Positions 43,124-54,899 of a DNA stretch of 64,000 nt are shown here, piece after piece; the first letter of the stretch is position 1; the number at the start of each line of letters is the position of its first letter. The DNA lies in the NCBI GenBank assembly GCA_029762755.1, contig JARVGH010000002.1:310001-374000 (forward strand), in the 5' to 3' direction. The DNA is from Candidatus Bathyarchaeum tardum. GTDB taxonomy: Archaea; Thermoproteota; Bathyarchaeia; Bathyarchaeales; Bathyarchaeaceae. A model generated the notes under the pieces. It saw only the letters and a list, made by a program, of their open reading frames with translations. It was not told where the DNA came from and did no database searches. The translations under genes were made by a program, and so were the position numbers.

Positions 43124-43417
43124 TTACGGAATTCGATAGATTTCTTCACCATCAAGTAGCAATATAACCACTTCTTTGTTTATGTCATTAATAACATCGT
43201 AATGAACTGACTCATTTCCCACTATGTAGGATATCCTGTAATAATCTTTAGAAAACTCTTCAACAGAAAATTCAATTTTTGAAAAATCAACAATAAACGG
43301 CTCTTCAGAGCTGAACATTTGAGATGCATTATGAGCCAACACCGCTTGCATCGGCAATGCAATAGTTGAAACAAAACACACAGTCATCAAAATAGCAAAA
43401 AATTTAACTTTTTTCAT
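43124..43417 (-). CDS. Secreted protein, N-terminal part of a split gene
   Basis: 97 residues from ATG 43417, which has a perfect AAGGAGGTGA. The signal peptide is KKVKFFAILMTVCFVSTIALPMQAVLA; the mature part IVDFSKIEFSVEEF...YYRISYIVG...LLLDGEEIYRIP is strand-rich. TAA 43124-43126 ends it, but the same frame continues open for 188 codons. A TATA-like TTTAAATA lies near 43540 with a hairpin (CAGTTTCA...TGAAACTG, 43505-43528) near the expected transcript start. Confidence 0.65.
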   Translation of the reverse strand: MKKVKFFAILMTVCFVSTIALPMQAVLAHNASQMFSSEEPFIVDFSKIEFSVEEFSKDYYRISYIVGNESVHYDVINDINKEVVILLLDGEEIYRIP

Positions 43418-44046
43418 TTTTTCACCTCCTTTTTGGTTGTTTAGTTCTCTTTTTACCCCAGGATAGTAGGTGGTGACACACCTCAATTTACTAATTCACA
43501 GATTCAGTTTCAATCGTCACTGAAACTGGGAAGAAAAAACATATTTAAAAAGAAAATCTTATAGAAATTAAACTTTTTTAACACACTTTATCTTCCAGTT
43601 AAATAGGCGCATTAACTAAATATAAGTTTTACTAAAAAAATGATTTAATAATAGATAAGTGTGGTTATAAATAAATAGATAATAAATCATCATCAAAAAA
43701 TATTCAATTATTTTAAATTCTTTTCACCAAATCCTAGGATAGAATCTTATAAAAGCGATGAAAAAACAAACAAAAAAAGGATGTGTTACAAATAATAAAT
43801 ACACACAACAAAATCAGAAAAAAATAAAATATGAAAAAGCAACAATTTCAATCTACAAAATAAATGTTTTGTAGTACAATTCATATTGAAAAAATCATCA
43901 AGTGCACATTCCTGATCGAACAATTCAAGATTAAAAATAGCGTTATTTTTCTGAAATTAGGTAAAAACATCATTTGATTAATTCACACAAAAATTAACAT
44001 TTTTAATATATGTCAGTGAATCCTTTAGTTATGAGGAAGTTTTCTG
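43418..44046. other. Long AT-rich intergenic region
   Basis: No convincing gene. It contains the 8-bp inverted repeat at 43505-43528, a second perfect hairpin CTACAAAA-TAAATG-TTTTGTAG at 43853-43874, and promoters for both flanking genes. A lysine-rich ORF near 43757 is judged chance. Confidence 0.5.
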
Positions 44047-45807
44047 GTGAAGTATTCTAGTATTGCTGAGGCTTACGAAAAAATTGAGGCAACAACAAAA
44101 CGTCTTGAAATGACAGATTATCTAGTTGAAGTCTTGAAAAAAACGCCAACTAACATTATCGACAAAGTTGTATACTTGACTCAGGGGAAACTGTATCCTG
44201 ATTTTGTTGGTATAGAAATTGGAATTGCTGAAAAACTGGCAATTCGTGCCGTTGCCAAGGCTGCAGGTCATAGGGACACTCAAATAGAAAAAGAGCTTCA
44301 GACAATTGGAGATCTTGGGGAAACGACCCAAAAGTTTATGGAAAAGAAAACCCAGTCAACATTTTTTTCTACTCCTTTAACAGTTCAAAGGGTCTATGAT
44401 ACCCTAGATAAAATCGCAAAAGCAGGGGGTTCTGGTTCAGTCGACCAGAAGTTAGCCCTTTTAGCAGGTCTTTTGTCTGACGCATCCCCCAGTGAAGCAA
44501 AATATATTGTCCGAACAGTAACAGGCAGTTTAAGGCTGGGAATTGCAGACATGACCGTATTGGATGCATTAGCAATTGCTTTTGGTGGAGGAAAAGAAAC
44601 CCGTAAACCTTTGGAGCGGGCTTACAATATTTCTTCTGATTTAGGCAGAGTCGCAAAAATCGTTTCTGAAGAAGGAATGGAAGGAATCAATAAATTCAAA
44701 GTAATGACAGGAGAGCCAATTCGTCCGATGCTTGCTGAACGGTTGGGTTCCTCGGAAGAAATTATTGAGAAACTAGGAGGAAAATGCATTGCTGAATACA
44801 AGTATGACGGAGAACGGGTGCAGGCGCACAAAAACAAAGATGAAGTTATCTTGTTTTCTCGTAGGCTAGAAAATATTACTGATCAATACCCAGACGGGGT
44901 TAAGTATATTCGTGAACATGTTAAAGCCGAGCAGGCAATAGTAGAAGCTGAAGCTGTTGCCATTGACCCTCATACGAAAGAAATGAAACCCTTTCAAGAA
45001 CTGATGCATCGCAGGCGAAAATATGGAATCCAAGAGGCAATGAAAGAGCACCCTATCGTTTTGTTCATGTTTGACGTTTTATATGTTGACGGAAAAGACT
45101 TAACCCAGCAACCTTATTCAGTTCGCCATAAGTATCTCAAGAATATTGTTGAACAGACTGACAGCATAAAAGTTGCAGAAAGCATCCTTGCCGAAGACCC
45201 AGAAGAGCTAGAAAAGTTCTTTGGAAAAACTGTCGCCGAAGGCAGTGAAGGAATAATATGCAAATCCGTTAACGAGGATTCAGTGTATCAAGCAGGTGCC
45301 CGAGGCTGGCTGTGGATAAAATACAAGCGAGATTATCGCACAGAAATGACTGACACAGTAGACCTTGTGATAGTAGGAGCAATTCATGGAAGAGGAAAAA
45401 GAGCAGGAACATATGGCACTTTTCTTCTTGCAGCGTATAACCCAGACTCTGACGTTTTTGAAACGGTAACAAAAGTTGGAACAGGATTAACTGATGCAGA
45501 TCTTGAAAAACTTCCGCAACTTCTTAATGTACATAAAATCAAGCATAAACATCCACGGGTTGAATCAAAAATTGATGTTGATGTTTGGTTTGAACCAGCA
45601 GTTGTTATTGAAATCAGGGGTGCAGATTTAACGTTAAGTCCAGTTCACACATGTGCAATTGGAATCATACGTGAAGGCAGTGGAGTTGCCATACGATTTC
45701 CACGATTCACGGGCAAATACAGAGTAGATAAAGCAGCTGAAGACGCAACAACCCCAAAAGAAATTGTTGAAATGTACCGAAATCAGCACAAAAAAATTGA
45801 TGGTTAA
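44047..45807 (+). CDS. lig: ATP-dependent DNA ligase
   Basis: 586 residues. The N-terminal DNA-binding domain is about 1-225. The adenylation domain has nucleophile Lys252 in AEYKYDGERVQ; later motifs are FSRRLENIT, VEAEAVAI, EGIICKS and GWLWIKYKRDY. The OB domain follows about residue 430. It seals nicks using ATP. GTG 44047 with GAGGAAG upstream. Length and motifs are normal for archaeal replicative ligases. Confidence 0.97.
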   Translation: MKYSSIAEAYEKIEATTKRLEMTDYLVEVLKKTPTNIIDKVVYLTQGKLYPDFVGIEIGIAEKLAIRAVAKAAGHRDTQIEKELQTIGDLGETTQKFMEKKTQSTFFSTPLTVQRVYDTLDKIAKAGGSGSVDQKLALLAGLLSDASPSEAKYIVRTVTGSLRLGIADMTVLDALAIAFGGGKETRKPLERAYNISSDLGRVAKIVSEEGMEGINKFKVMTGEPIRPMLAERLGSSEEIIEKLGGKCIAEYKYDGERVQAHKNKDEVILFSRRLENITDQYPDGVKYIREHVKAEQAIVEAEAVAIDPHTKEMKPFQELMHRRRKYGIQEAMKEHPIVLFMFDVLYVDGKDLTQQPYSVRHKYLKNIVEQTDSIKVAESILAEDPEELEKFFGKTVAEGSEGIICKSVNEDSVYQAGARGWLWIKYKRDYRTEMTDTVDLVIVGAIHGRGKRAGTYGTFLLAAYNPDSDVFETVTKVGTGLTDADLEKLPQLLNVHKIKHKHPRVESKIDVDVWFEPAVVIEIRGADLTLSPVHTCAIGIIREGSGVAIRFPRFTGKYRVDKAAEDATTPKEIVEMYRNQHKKIDG

Positions 45808-45814
45808 TCTTAAT

Positions 45815-46477
45815 TTACTGTTCTTTTTCAACAGTGTAGACTAGCCAAACATATTTTTTGTCAAAAGTTTCGTTGTGAATCAAATTCAGTTTCAAGTTTT
45901 TAGAATCTAAAAACATCCCGTAACAGCTAGGTCCAACAATAACTGGATGCACTAGTAAACTGATTTCAGTGACTAAACTTTGATTCAACAGCAAGTTCCC
46001 CAGCACCCGCCCGGTGTCTGCCAAAACTGTTTTTACGCCATATTTTTGGGAAAGTAGCTCGAGGGCACATTTTAAGTCAACGTGTTTTTTTCCTACAACA
46101 TGAAAATGGTAGTTTCTTTCTTGAAGATATTCAACGTATTCTTGCGGCGTTTCTTCAGTGATTAATACAATGATATCTCTGCTGTATTCTAAACGCCTGC
46201 AGGCATGAAGTACCCCTTGCAAAATGCCTTTAGAATCCACGGTAACCCAGTACGGAAGACTGTTAGAGCGATTTGGTTTTTCAAAATCTGATTTGTTTTC
46301 TTCAGGAATGGGTTCATTGAACAATTCAAAACCAGCGGTCATTGTTTTTGAGCCAATCAGATGAGCGTCAGCATTATAATTGCCTGCAATCTGGTAATGT
46401 AGTTCCATGTTTACTTGAAAATTAGTTAACGATTCATCCAAACTAACAGAATTATGTAAAACTACTTTTGGCAACAT
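45815..46477 (-). CDS. RibD C-terminal-type pyrimidine reductase
   Basis: 220 residues of the DHFR-like RibD-C fold: VVLHNSVSLDES, ADAHLIGSKTM, YWVTVDSKGIL, LLSQKYGVKTVLADTGRVLGNLLL and LVHPVIVG. Archaeal members reduce the diaminopyrimidine ribosyl phosphate in riboflavin/F420 synthesis. It is convergent with the ligase gene (7 nt apart) and has no riboflavin genes nearby, so the exact substrate is inferred. Confidence 0.8.
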   Translation of the reverse strand: MLPKVVLHNSVSLDESLTNFQVNMELHYQIAGNYNADAHLIGSKTMTAGFELFNEPIPEENKSDFEKPNRSNSLPYWVTVDSKGILQGVLHACRRLEYSRDIIVLITEETPQEYVEYLQERNYHFHVVGKKHVDLKCALELLSQKYGVKTVLADTGRVLGNLLLNQSLVTEISLLVHPVIVGPSCYGMFLDSKNLKLNLIHNETFDKKYVWLVYTVEKEQ

Positions 46478-46642
46478 TCAGTTTCTCACCTAAAATCTAT
46501 TTTTCTTTGAAAAAAATGTTCAACAGTAGCTATATAATAATTCCTTGAAGATAAATCAAACTTAAAAGAGGTAGTTTCATACATCTTATGGGGTTAATAG
46601 TCTAACACACAAGGTTTAGCATCATCCAGAAGGAAAAAAATA

Positions 46643-47245
46643 ATGAGTGAACAAAACGACGAAAAAGAACAAATCAAAAAGGTAGCAAAGCTTCGTGCCA
46701 ACATCGAGAAAAAAATACTAGAACTTGAAGCAGAACTGGATGAACAAAGAACCTTACTCAATTTAATTGATTCCACACTGGTTCAACAAAGCTTCAAAAG
46801 AGCAGAAATCCAAAAACCTATGCCAACTCAAACTCCACAGCAAGTATCTCCTAAACCAGTAACAAAACCTCAACCAGTTGCACCTCAACGAAAAGGAACC
46901 CCTCTGAAGACAATAACAGGGGATGTTTTGGCAGAATTTGTCTCGGAAAAAGATACCTTGCACATAATTTTTCCTGAGGACAAAAAATTTGACATTACTA
47001 CGCCTCCATTCACGTCATTTTTTGTGGAAAGAGTCCTAACAAACATGCATGAAAAAGACAAAGAAGATGCCAACTCCGGCAAGTTGGACCCTGATAAAGT
47101 GTTGTCTTTTGACATAAAACAGGAGGGCAACATCATGAAGGAGATAGTAATCAAGAATCTTCGCCCTGAACGTTCACGAGAAGTAAAGTCTTCGATTCGG
47201 TGGACTTTAGAAAAAATGTACGAACGTATGAAACAACAAAACTAA
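46643..47245 (+). CDS. Coiled-coil protein with conserved C-terminal domain, unknown
   Basis: 200 residues: an N-terminal coiled coil (about 8-50), a Pro/Gln/Lys linker (57-90) and a strand-helix C-terminal domain (LKTITGDVLAEFVSEKDTLH..., PPFTSFFVERVL, KNLRPERSREVKSSIRWTLEKM). Soluble. I do not recognise the family; the two-part layout suggests an adaptor. ATG 46643 with AGAAGGA upstream. Confidence 0.6.
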   Translation: MSEQNDEKEQIKKVAKLRANIEKKILELEAELDEQRTLLNLIDSTLVQQSFKRAEIQKPMPTQTPQQVSPKPVTKPQPVAPQRKGTPLKTITGDVLAEFVSEKDTLHIIFPEDKKFDITTPPFTSFFVERVLTNMHEKDKEDANSGKLDPDKVLSFDIKQEGNIMKEIVIKNLRPERSREVKSSIRWTLEKMYERMKQQN

Positions 47246-47303
47246 TCTGCTAACACATTATCATCTAGTTCCGAGGTTCTTTATCTCGGAACAAACGTGG
47301 AAT

Positions 47304-48317
47304 ATGAAAAAAATGAAAACCAGCCAGTTAGCCCCTAAAGTAATCAGTGGATTTCTCAAATTCAAGGCAGGACGACCTACACCACTTTTTGCATCATATA
47401 ACGTTACAGGCAGGTGTAACATGAAATGCAAATTTTGTGAATGGTGGAAACATGAAATCCCTGAACTTTCAACAAAAAAAGCGTTAGCTGCTATAGATGC
47501 AGTTTGCAATTTAGGAGTCCCATTTTTTGACCTCAGCGGCGGTGAACCTCTCTTACGCAAAGATTTGATTGTGCTTGCCAAAAGAGTTGCTTCTCATGGT
47601 TGTTTGGTAAGCATGAACACCAATGGAACCTTGCTGACTGAAAACATAATTGTCGAAGTTGCAGGCGTTTTTGACACTGTTGTGGTGTCCCTTGATGGAC
47701 CAAAACGGATGCATGATGAAATAAGGGGAGTTCCCGGAACATACGAGAAGGCAATTGAAGCCATAAAACTGTTGAAGGCTCATGGAGTAAAAACTGGAGT
47801 GAACAGTGTTGCCACACCATGGAACATCGATGTTTTGCCTGAATTTATTGAAGAACTGCGCAGCATTGTTGACATTGCTCAAGTTCAACCAATGCATCCT
47901 TATCCGCCAACGCCAGAAAATATACCCAGCAAACAACAAGTTTCTTTTCTTATGGATTACTTGTTGGCTCTTAAGCGCTCAGACCCCAGTTTCTTAGCCT
48001 TACCAACAGAATTCATCAAAGGTTTTGAACAATTCTTCCAAGGAACAGCCCCAAAAATATGCCACGCAGGAGAACTATACGTTGCCATAAATCCAGAAGG
48101 AAAACTTTTGGCTTGCCCTGCACGGTCAGACCTTATTCTTGGAGACGCAACAACTGACTCCATTGATACAATCTTAAAACAAAGAAACACAAAAGGATGG
48201 CGCCAAGTATCAAAATGCAAAGGATGCTGGCTGGAATGCACAGCAGGAGTTTCGATGATGCTAAAGAATCCCTTCAAAGAAGCGTCGCAGCTTGTAGGTC
48301 TTTGGGCATCCCGTTAA
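47304..48317 (+). CDS. Radical SAM protein with C-terminal SPASM-like cysteines
   Basis: 337 residues. CNMKCKFC binds the radical SAM cluster; LSGGEPLLRKDL and SMNTNGTLL are typical; the C-terminus has CHAGELYVAINPEGKLLACPARSD and CKGCWLEC, which can hold an auxiliary cluster. This pattern belongs to the HpnH/PqqE-like broad group, whose substrates range from peptides to lipids. The neighbours do not reveal the substrate. Confidence 0.87.
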   Translation: MKKMKTSQLAPKVISGFLKFKAGRPTPLFASYNVTGRCNMKCKFCEWWKHEIPELSTKKALAAIDAVCNLGVPFFDLSGGEPLLRKDLIVLAKRVASHGCLVSMNTNGTLLTENIIVEVAGVFDTVVVSLDGPKRMHDEIRGVPGTYEKAIEAIKLLKAHGVKTGVNSVATPWNIDVLPEFIEELRSIVDIAQVQPMHPYPPTPENIPSKQQVSFLMDYLLALKRSDPSFLALPTEFIKGFEQFFQGTAPKICHAGELYVAINPEGKLLACPARSDLILGDATTDSIDTILKQRNTKGWRQVSKCKGCWLECTAGVSMMLKNPFKEASQLVGLWASR

Positions 48318-48339
48318 AATAACTAAAGAATATTGTTGA

Positions 48340-48786
48340 TTAATTTTTTTGGCGTTTGTGTTCTTTCATCATACAGTGGTCCATTACTACCGTGAGTCCT
48401 GCTTGTTTTGCTTGTTGGGCGGCTTGTTCATTGATTATCCCTTCTTGCATCCAGACTACGTGGGGATAACCAAACTTTGTTTTTAGTTTTACAGCTTCTT
48501 CTATTACGGGTAAAACTTCATCTGAGGGCCTAAAAATGTCTACGATATCTATGGGTTCAGGCACATCAAGGAGACTTTTATATGCTTTTTCCCCTAAAAC
48601 GTTGTCAACAAAAGGATTAACAGGAATAACATGATAACCTGCAGCTTGAAGATAACGTGCTACTCTGTGACTATGTTTAGAGGAATCCTTGGAAAGCCCT
48701 ACAACCGCTACGGTACGATAGGTTTCCAAGATTGCTTTGATTTGTTGTTGACTCAAAGTTTTCCAAACCTGAATTTGGAAACTCAA
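48340..48786 (-). CDS. CoA-binding (YccU-type) protein
   Basis: 148 residues with a Rossmann fold: TVAVVGLSKDSSKHSHRVARYLQAAGYHVIPVNP, PIDIVDIFRPSDEVLPVIEEAV, VVWMQEGIINEQAAQQAKQAGLTVVMDHCMMKEH. The family binds CoA; role otherwise unknown. The TTG start overlaps the cooC stop (TTGA), so it is translated with cooC. A link with acetyl-CoA chemistry is inferred. Confidence 0.87.
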   Translation of the reverse strand: MSFQIQVWKTLSQQQIKAILETYRTVAVVGLSKDSSKHSHRVARYLQAAGYHVIPVNPFVDNVLGEKAYKSLLDVPEPIDIVDIFRPSDEVLPVIEEAVKLKTKFGYPHVVWMQEGIINEQAAQQAKQAGLTVVMDHCMMKEHKRQKN

Positions 48787-49565
48787 CCGAAGTCTTGAAG
48801 AAGCTTTTCTCCAATGGTTTGAATCGCCTTTACACTTTCAGAAGTTTCTGCATACTTTAGGGGAGCTTCACCAAGCCGGTCCGCCTGCACCACCGTTATA
48901 TCGTATGGAATCAAAGCAAGCAACTCAAGCTCGTTTTCATTGGTGAAATTAGTGATTAACTCTTTTTCTATGGATTCTCGGACCCTGTTACCAACAATGT
49001 AAACTTTCTTAATTCCTGCCTGATGGGCAAACAAATTGAGTTTTTTGGCAATTTCTAAAGCTTTCCTGCTGGAATCTGCAACTACTATCATAGCGTCAAC
49101 TTGACTGGCTGTGCCCCTTCCCATGTGTTCTACTCCTGCTTCCATGTCAACAATTACTATTTCATCCCGATCCACTATCAAATAACGAAGCAGCTCCCGC
49201 ACTACCGAGTTTGCTCCACATGCGCATCCGCTGCCAGCTGCTTTGACTGTCCCCATTACTAACAGGTTAACACCGTAAGGGGATTTCACGCCGTTTTCTT
49301 CTATTATGTCATCTACAGTAAAATGAAGTTTGTATACTCCAGGGTAGTCCGTTTTGGTTTTTTCTTCTAATAATTCTTTGTTTTCAGATATTGGAAGAAT
49401 CTTGTTTGCTTCTTCAACAGGGATTCCCAAAGTTAAAGCAAGATTAGGTGAGGGGTCAGCATCGATAGCCATTACTTTATAGCCTTTTTTTGCAAAGTAA
49501 CTCGCAAGAGTTCCTGAAACTAAAGTTTTACCAACTCCACCTTTACCGGAAACAGCAATTTTCAA
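48783..49565 (-). CDS. cooC: CO dehydrogenase nickel-insertion ATPase CooC
   Basis: 260 residues, MinD/NifH-like. The deviant P-loop is SGKGGVGKT (6-14) and switch I is MAIDADPSPNLALTLG. CACGAN carries the two cysteines that bind nickel or zinc at the dimer interface, and VIVDMEAGVEHMGRGT follows. CooC matures Ni-Fe-S CO dehydrogenase. Start TTG 49565 behind GGTGA. The DNA around its start recurs upstream of katG. Confidence 0.92.
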   Translation of the reverse strand: MKIAVSGKGGVGKTLVSGTLASYFAKKGYKVMAIDADPSPNLALTLGIPVEEANKILPISENKELLEEKTKTDYPGVYKLHFTVDDIIEENGVKSPYGVNLLVMGTVKAAGSGCACGANSVVRELLRYLIVDRDEIVIVDMEAGVEHMGRGTASQVDAMIVVADSSRKALEIAKKLNLFAHQAGIKKVYIVGNRVRESIEKELITNFTNENELELLALIPYDITVVQADRLGEAPLKYAETSESVKAIQTIGEKLLQDFG

Positions 49566-49619
49566 CTAAAAATTCACCAGTTTGAATAGTGTTTTGGAGG
49601 TATTTACGTTTTCTGAAAA
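49557..49619. repeat. Imperfect direct repeat, copy at cooC start
   Basis: This 63-bp block (cooC first codons, ribosome site and promoter) matches 52026-52087 at roughly 75-80 percent with one gap. The first 17 bp and AGTGTTTTGGA are identical. Confidence 0.8.
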
Positions 49620-49786
49620 TCGACAAAAACAGCCCACAGTAACTCTCAAACAATCAATGATAATGCTGACTTTAAAAAGAATAAAAAAGAAAAAAGAAGG
49701 AGAAATACCGAATGATTTCTCCATCATAGCTAGGGCACAAATCTAAACTAAATTAGAATTGGACAAAGTGTCTCATATTTTTATCA

Positions 49787-52349
<2,563 letters not shown>

Positions 52350-53012
52350 ATGTTGATAACAAAAAAACCACTGTTTGCAATTGCAATCATCGCTCTGATT
52401 AGCTGCTCTGGCTTGATGGCGTTGTCTGTTCAACCGCAAACAATTACAAACGACACAATTCGCGTTGCATGCGTAGGCGACAGCATCACCTTTGGTTTTG
52501 GATATCCAGAAAGCCTTCAAACCAAACTTGGAGATAATTACAACGTTAACAATTTTGGAGTTTCAGCATCAACGGTAGTATATCACTCAAGTAAGCCATA
52601 TGTTAACCAAAATGCTTTCAGACAGTCAAAAGCGTTCCATCCAGAAATTGTGATCATCATGCTAGGAACCAATGATGCCCAATCAAACATTAATGGGGGC
52701 ATTGATAATTTTTCGTCAGATTACAAAGAATTAATTAATAATTATCAGAGTCTTCCAACCAATCCAGAAATTTGGCTGGTGACTCCTCCACCAATTTATT
52801 ATAACGACTATTATTGGGATAACATGATTCTTGAGCAACAAGTCATACCCCAAATCAAACAAGTAGCAATAGAATTAGATTTGCCAACCATTGACATTAA
52901 CACTGCATTAACAGATTATCCAGAATATTTTGGAGATGGAATTCACCCAAACATTGAAGGCGTTTCAATAATTACCGAAACAATTTACCAAGCCATTTCG
53001 ACCACAGGATGA
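52350..53012 (+). CDS. Secreted SGNH/GDSL hydrolase
   Basis: About 220 residues. The signal sequence is KKPLFAIAIIALISCSGLMALS. The SGNH blocks are ACVGDSITFGFG (Ser nucleophile), a Gly in NFGVSAS, MLGTNDAQ (Asn) and GDGIHPN (Asp, His). It is an extracytoplasmic esterase/lipase, perhaps deacylating surface glycans. ATG 52350 begins the signal peptide, although the frame opens at 52299. The acyltransferase gene follows 134 nt later, which fits glycan acyl editing. Confidence 0.87.
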   Translation: MLITKKPLFAIAIIALISCSGLMALSVQPQTITNDTIRVACVGDSITFGFGYPESLQTKLGDNYNVNNFGVSASTVVYHSSKPYVNQNAFRQSKAFHPEIVIIMLGTNDAQSNINGGIDNFSSDYKELINNYQSLPTNPEIWLVTPPPIYYNDYYWDNMILEQQVIPQIKQVAIELDLPTIDINTALTDYPEYFGDGIHPNIEGVSIITETIYQAISTTG

Positions 53013-53146
53013 AATCATAATAATACATTCATGCATATTTTTAAAATAACACCAGCAAAATATGTCTTTTTGATAATTAGAGCATCATTTATGATGGATA
53101 ACAAAATATATTAATGTATTATTTAATATAATAAATCGGGGGAGAT

Positions 53147-54301
53147 ATGGGAAAAAAAAGTAATCCGGATGGAGAATGCCTTTCGATTCCCGTGAACCTT
53201 ATTCGAACTTTTGCAATAGTATTAGTAATCTTATTTCATGCTGCAACAGAAACAACTCCAGCAACTAATCTGTCTGCATCAGAAGCATTGGAACTAAAGT
53301 TAGCAAGAGACATATACAATTCAATTTCTCAACCTGGAGTCCCATTATTTCTTATGTTAAGTGGAGCCTTACTTTTACAACCAACCAAACTTGATGAATC
53401 CCTTGGAGTTTTCTTTAAAAAAAGGGCAATAAGAATAGGGCCACCATTCCTGTTTTGGGGAATCATATATTTTTTGTGGCGCATCTACGTTAACGGTGAA
53501 GTACTTACCACAGAAGCTGTTTTGCAGGGCGCTTTGAATGGCCCTTACTTTCATTTTTGGTATTTTTATGCATTAATTGGAATATACTTGCTTACTCCAG
53601 TTTTGCGCATAATGGTAGCTTACATTGACAGGAAAACTTTCACGTTCTTAGCAATATTGTGGTTTTTAGGCACCGCAGTTGTTCCCCTAATAGGTTTATT
53701 TGGTGCATACCAGCTCAGCGGCAACGTTTTCATATTAACAGGCTGGGTAGGTTACTTTCTTTTAGGGGCGTATGCATTAAAAGTTCACATACGTTCAAGG
53801 GTTCTTTTCATTTTGCTATTTTTGGGTTTTGTATACACAACCATTGGAACTTACTTTGCAGGTTTAATCTTGGGACCAGAATATGGCCATTTCTTTGTTT
53901 CTTGCTACAGTTTTAGCATGATTGGAATTTCACTCACGTTGTTTATGTTGTTAACAAACATTTCCGTTAAAACTATAGAAACAAAGATTCCTTTCATCAA
54001 ATCCTTATTGACCATAATTGGTCAAAATACTATTTTCATTTTCCTGTTTCATGTGATGGTTTTACAATCGTTACAAATGGGTTTTTTTGGTTTCAGGATA
54101 AGCATAACAACAATGAATCCTTTCATAGAAGTACCCCTAATCACGGCAGTTACATTGCTAATTTGCATAGCAGTGGTTTATCCGTTGCAAAAAATCCCGG
54201 TAATCAATAAAATAATTGGTTCATCCACCACCAGCTATGACAAAAGAAAAGCCCCAAAAAACTCAATAAACAACAGTAAAAGCGAAGACATACTTTCATA
54301 G
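53147..54301 (+). CDS. Acyltransferase family 3 (OafA-like) membrane protein
   Basis: 384 residues, about ten membrane segments. ILFHAATETTP near residue 30 supplies the conserved His; PGVPLFLMLSGALLL and KKRAIRIGPPFLFWGIIYF are family hallmarks. It transfers acyl groups to surface carbohydrates. ATG behind GGGGGAGAT. It pairs with the SGNH hydrolase upstream. The Ser/Lys-rich tail is cytoplasmic. Confidence 0.88.
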   Translation: MGKKSNPDGECLSIPVNLIRTFAIVLVILFHAATETTPATNLSASEALELKLARDIYNSISQPGVPLFLMLSGALLLQPTKLDESLGVFFKKRAIRIGPPFLFWGIIYFLWRIYVNGEVLTTEAVLQGALNGPYFHFWYFYALIGIYLLTPVLRIMVAYIDRKTFTFLAILWFLGTAVVPLIGLFGAYQLSGNVFILTGWVGYFLLGAYALKVHIRSRVLFILLFLGFVYTTIGTYFAGLILGPEYGHFFVSCYSFSMIGISLTLFMLLTNISVKTIETKIPFIKSLLTIIGQNTIFIFLFHVMVLQSLQMGFFGFRISITTMNPFIEVPLITAVTLLICIAVVYPLQKIPVINKIIGSSTTSYDKRKAPKNSINNSKSEDILS

Positions 54302-54476
54302 ACACCGTTTAATCAAAAATTTTTTTGAAATCAAGGATTTAAAGAAAAAATTACCCAGAAAAGAGACAAATTTGAGTTTAGTTTCACTCCACTCTCTCCC
54401 CAAGGCTGTTAGTCGTTACGTCGCCAATTTTAATATCCAAATCAGCGAAAAACGGTATCATCAGGAGCTGAAAATC

Positions 54477-54602
54477 ATGAATAAAATTCACTATAAAGAA
54501 ACCGTAATGAAACGGTTAAACTACATCCAGATCTTAGCCCAACAAGAAAGATATGAAGAAATCCAAAACCTTCTAGAAACAAACTTCGTGCTGGTGGCCT
54601 AA
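54477..54602 (+). CDS. Small helical protein (41 aa)
   Basis: ATG 54477 follows AGGAG at good distance; the frame is open from 54372 but that part looks non-coding. The sequence KETVMKRLNYIQILAQQERYEEIQNLLE is strongly helical. One nucleotide separates its stop from the next zinc-ribbon gene, so both are co-translated. Confidence 0.55.
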   Translation: MNKIHYKETVMKRLNYIQILAQQERYEEIQNLLETNFVLVA

Positions 54603-54603
54603 C

Positions 54604-54777
54604 ATGGCAGTCTCAATATCATGCCAAGGATGCGGCAAAAAACTGTTCACTGGGCGCGAAGTAATCTCACCATACTATATCCGAGCAAGAAACGACTGCA
54701 GATGCCCCTCATGTGGAAGAAAACTATCAAAAAACCCAATGAGCGTGCAACTCGACCTACTAACAATACGCCACTAA
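54604..54777 (+). CDS. Zinc-ribbon microprotein (57 aa)
   Basis: ATG 54604 to TAA 54777. CQGCGKKLF and CRCPSCGRKL provide four to five cysteines for one zinc ribbon. A longer frame in another phase (54621-54806) has no such pattern and is rejected. It directly follows the 41-residue helical gene. Function unknown. Confidence 0.65.
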   Translation: MAVSISCQGCGKKLFTGREVISPYYIRARNDCRCPSCGRKLSKNPMSVQLDLLTIRH

Positions 54778-54899
54778 TTAACCCTTTTCGTAAGCCAAAA
54801 AAATAATTAAGCCCAAAAAGGTGTTGTTAAATCAAAGCAGCAGATGTAAAACACTGTTGCAGATTTTAATACTAAAGAAACCAATTTTTAACCTAATGC

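Noticed and set aside
43505-43528. Hairpin with GTTTC/GAAAC arms resembling a CRISPR repeat
   Set aside because: It occurs once; no spaced copies and no cas genes nearby. No CRISPR array was found in the window.
43757-43864. Lysine-rich ORF of about 35 codons
   Set aside because: Poly-A-rich DNA gives such frames by chance; no clear ribosome site and no structure.
54621-54806. 61-codon frame at the zinc-ribbon locus
   Set aside because: A different phase of the 57-residue zinc-ribbon gene, without cysteine pattern or ribosome site.
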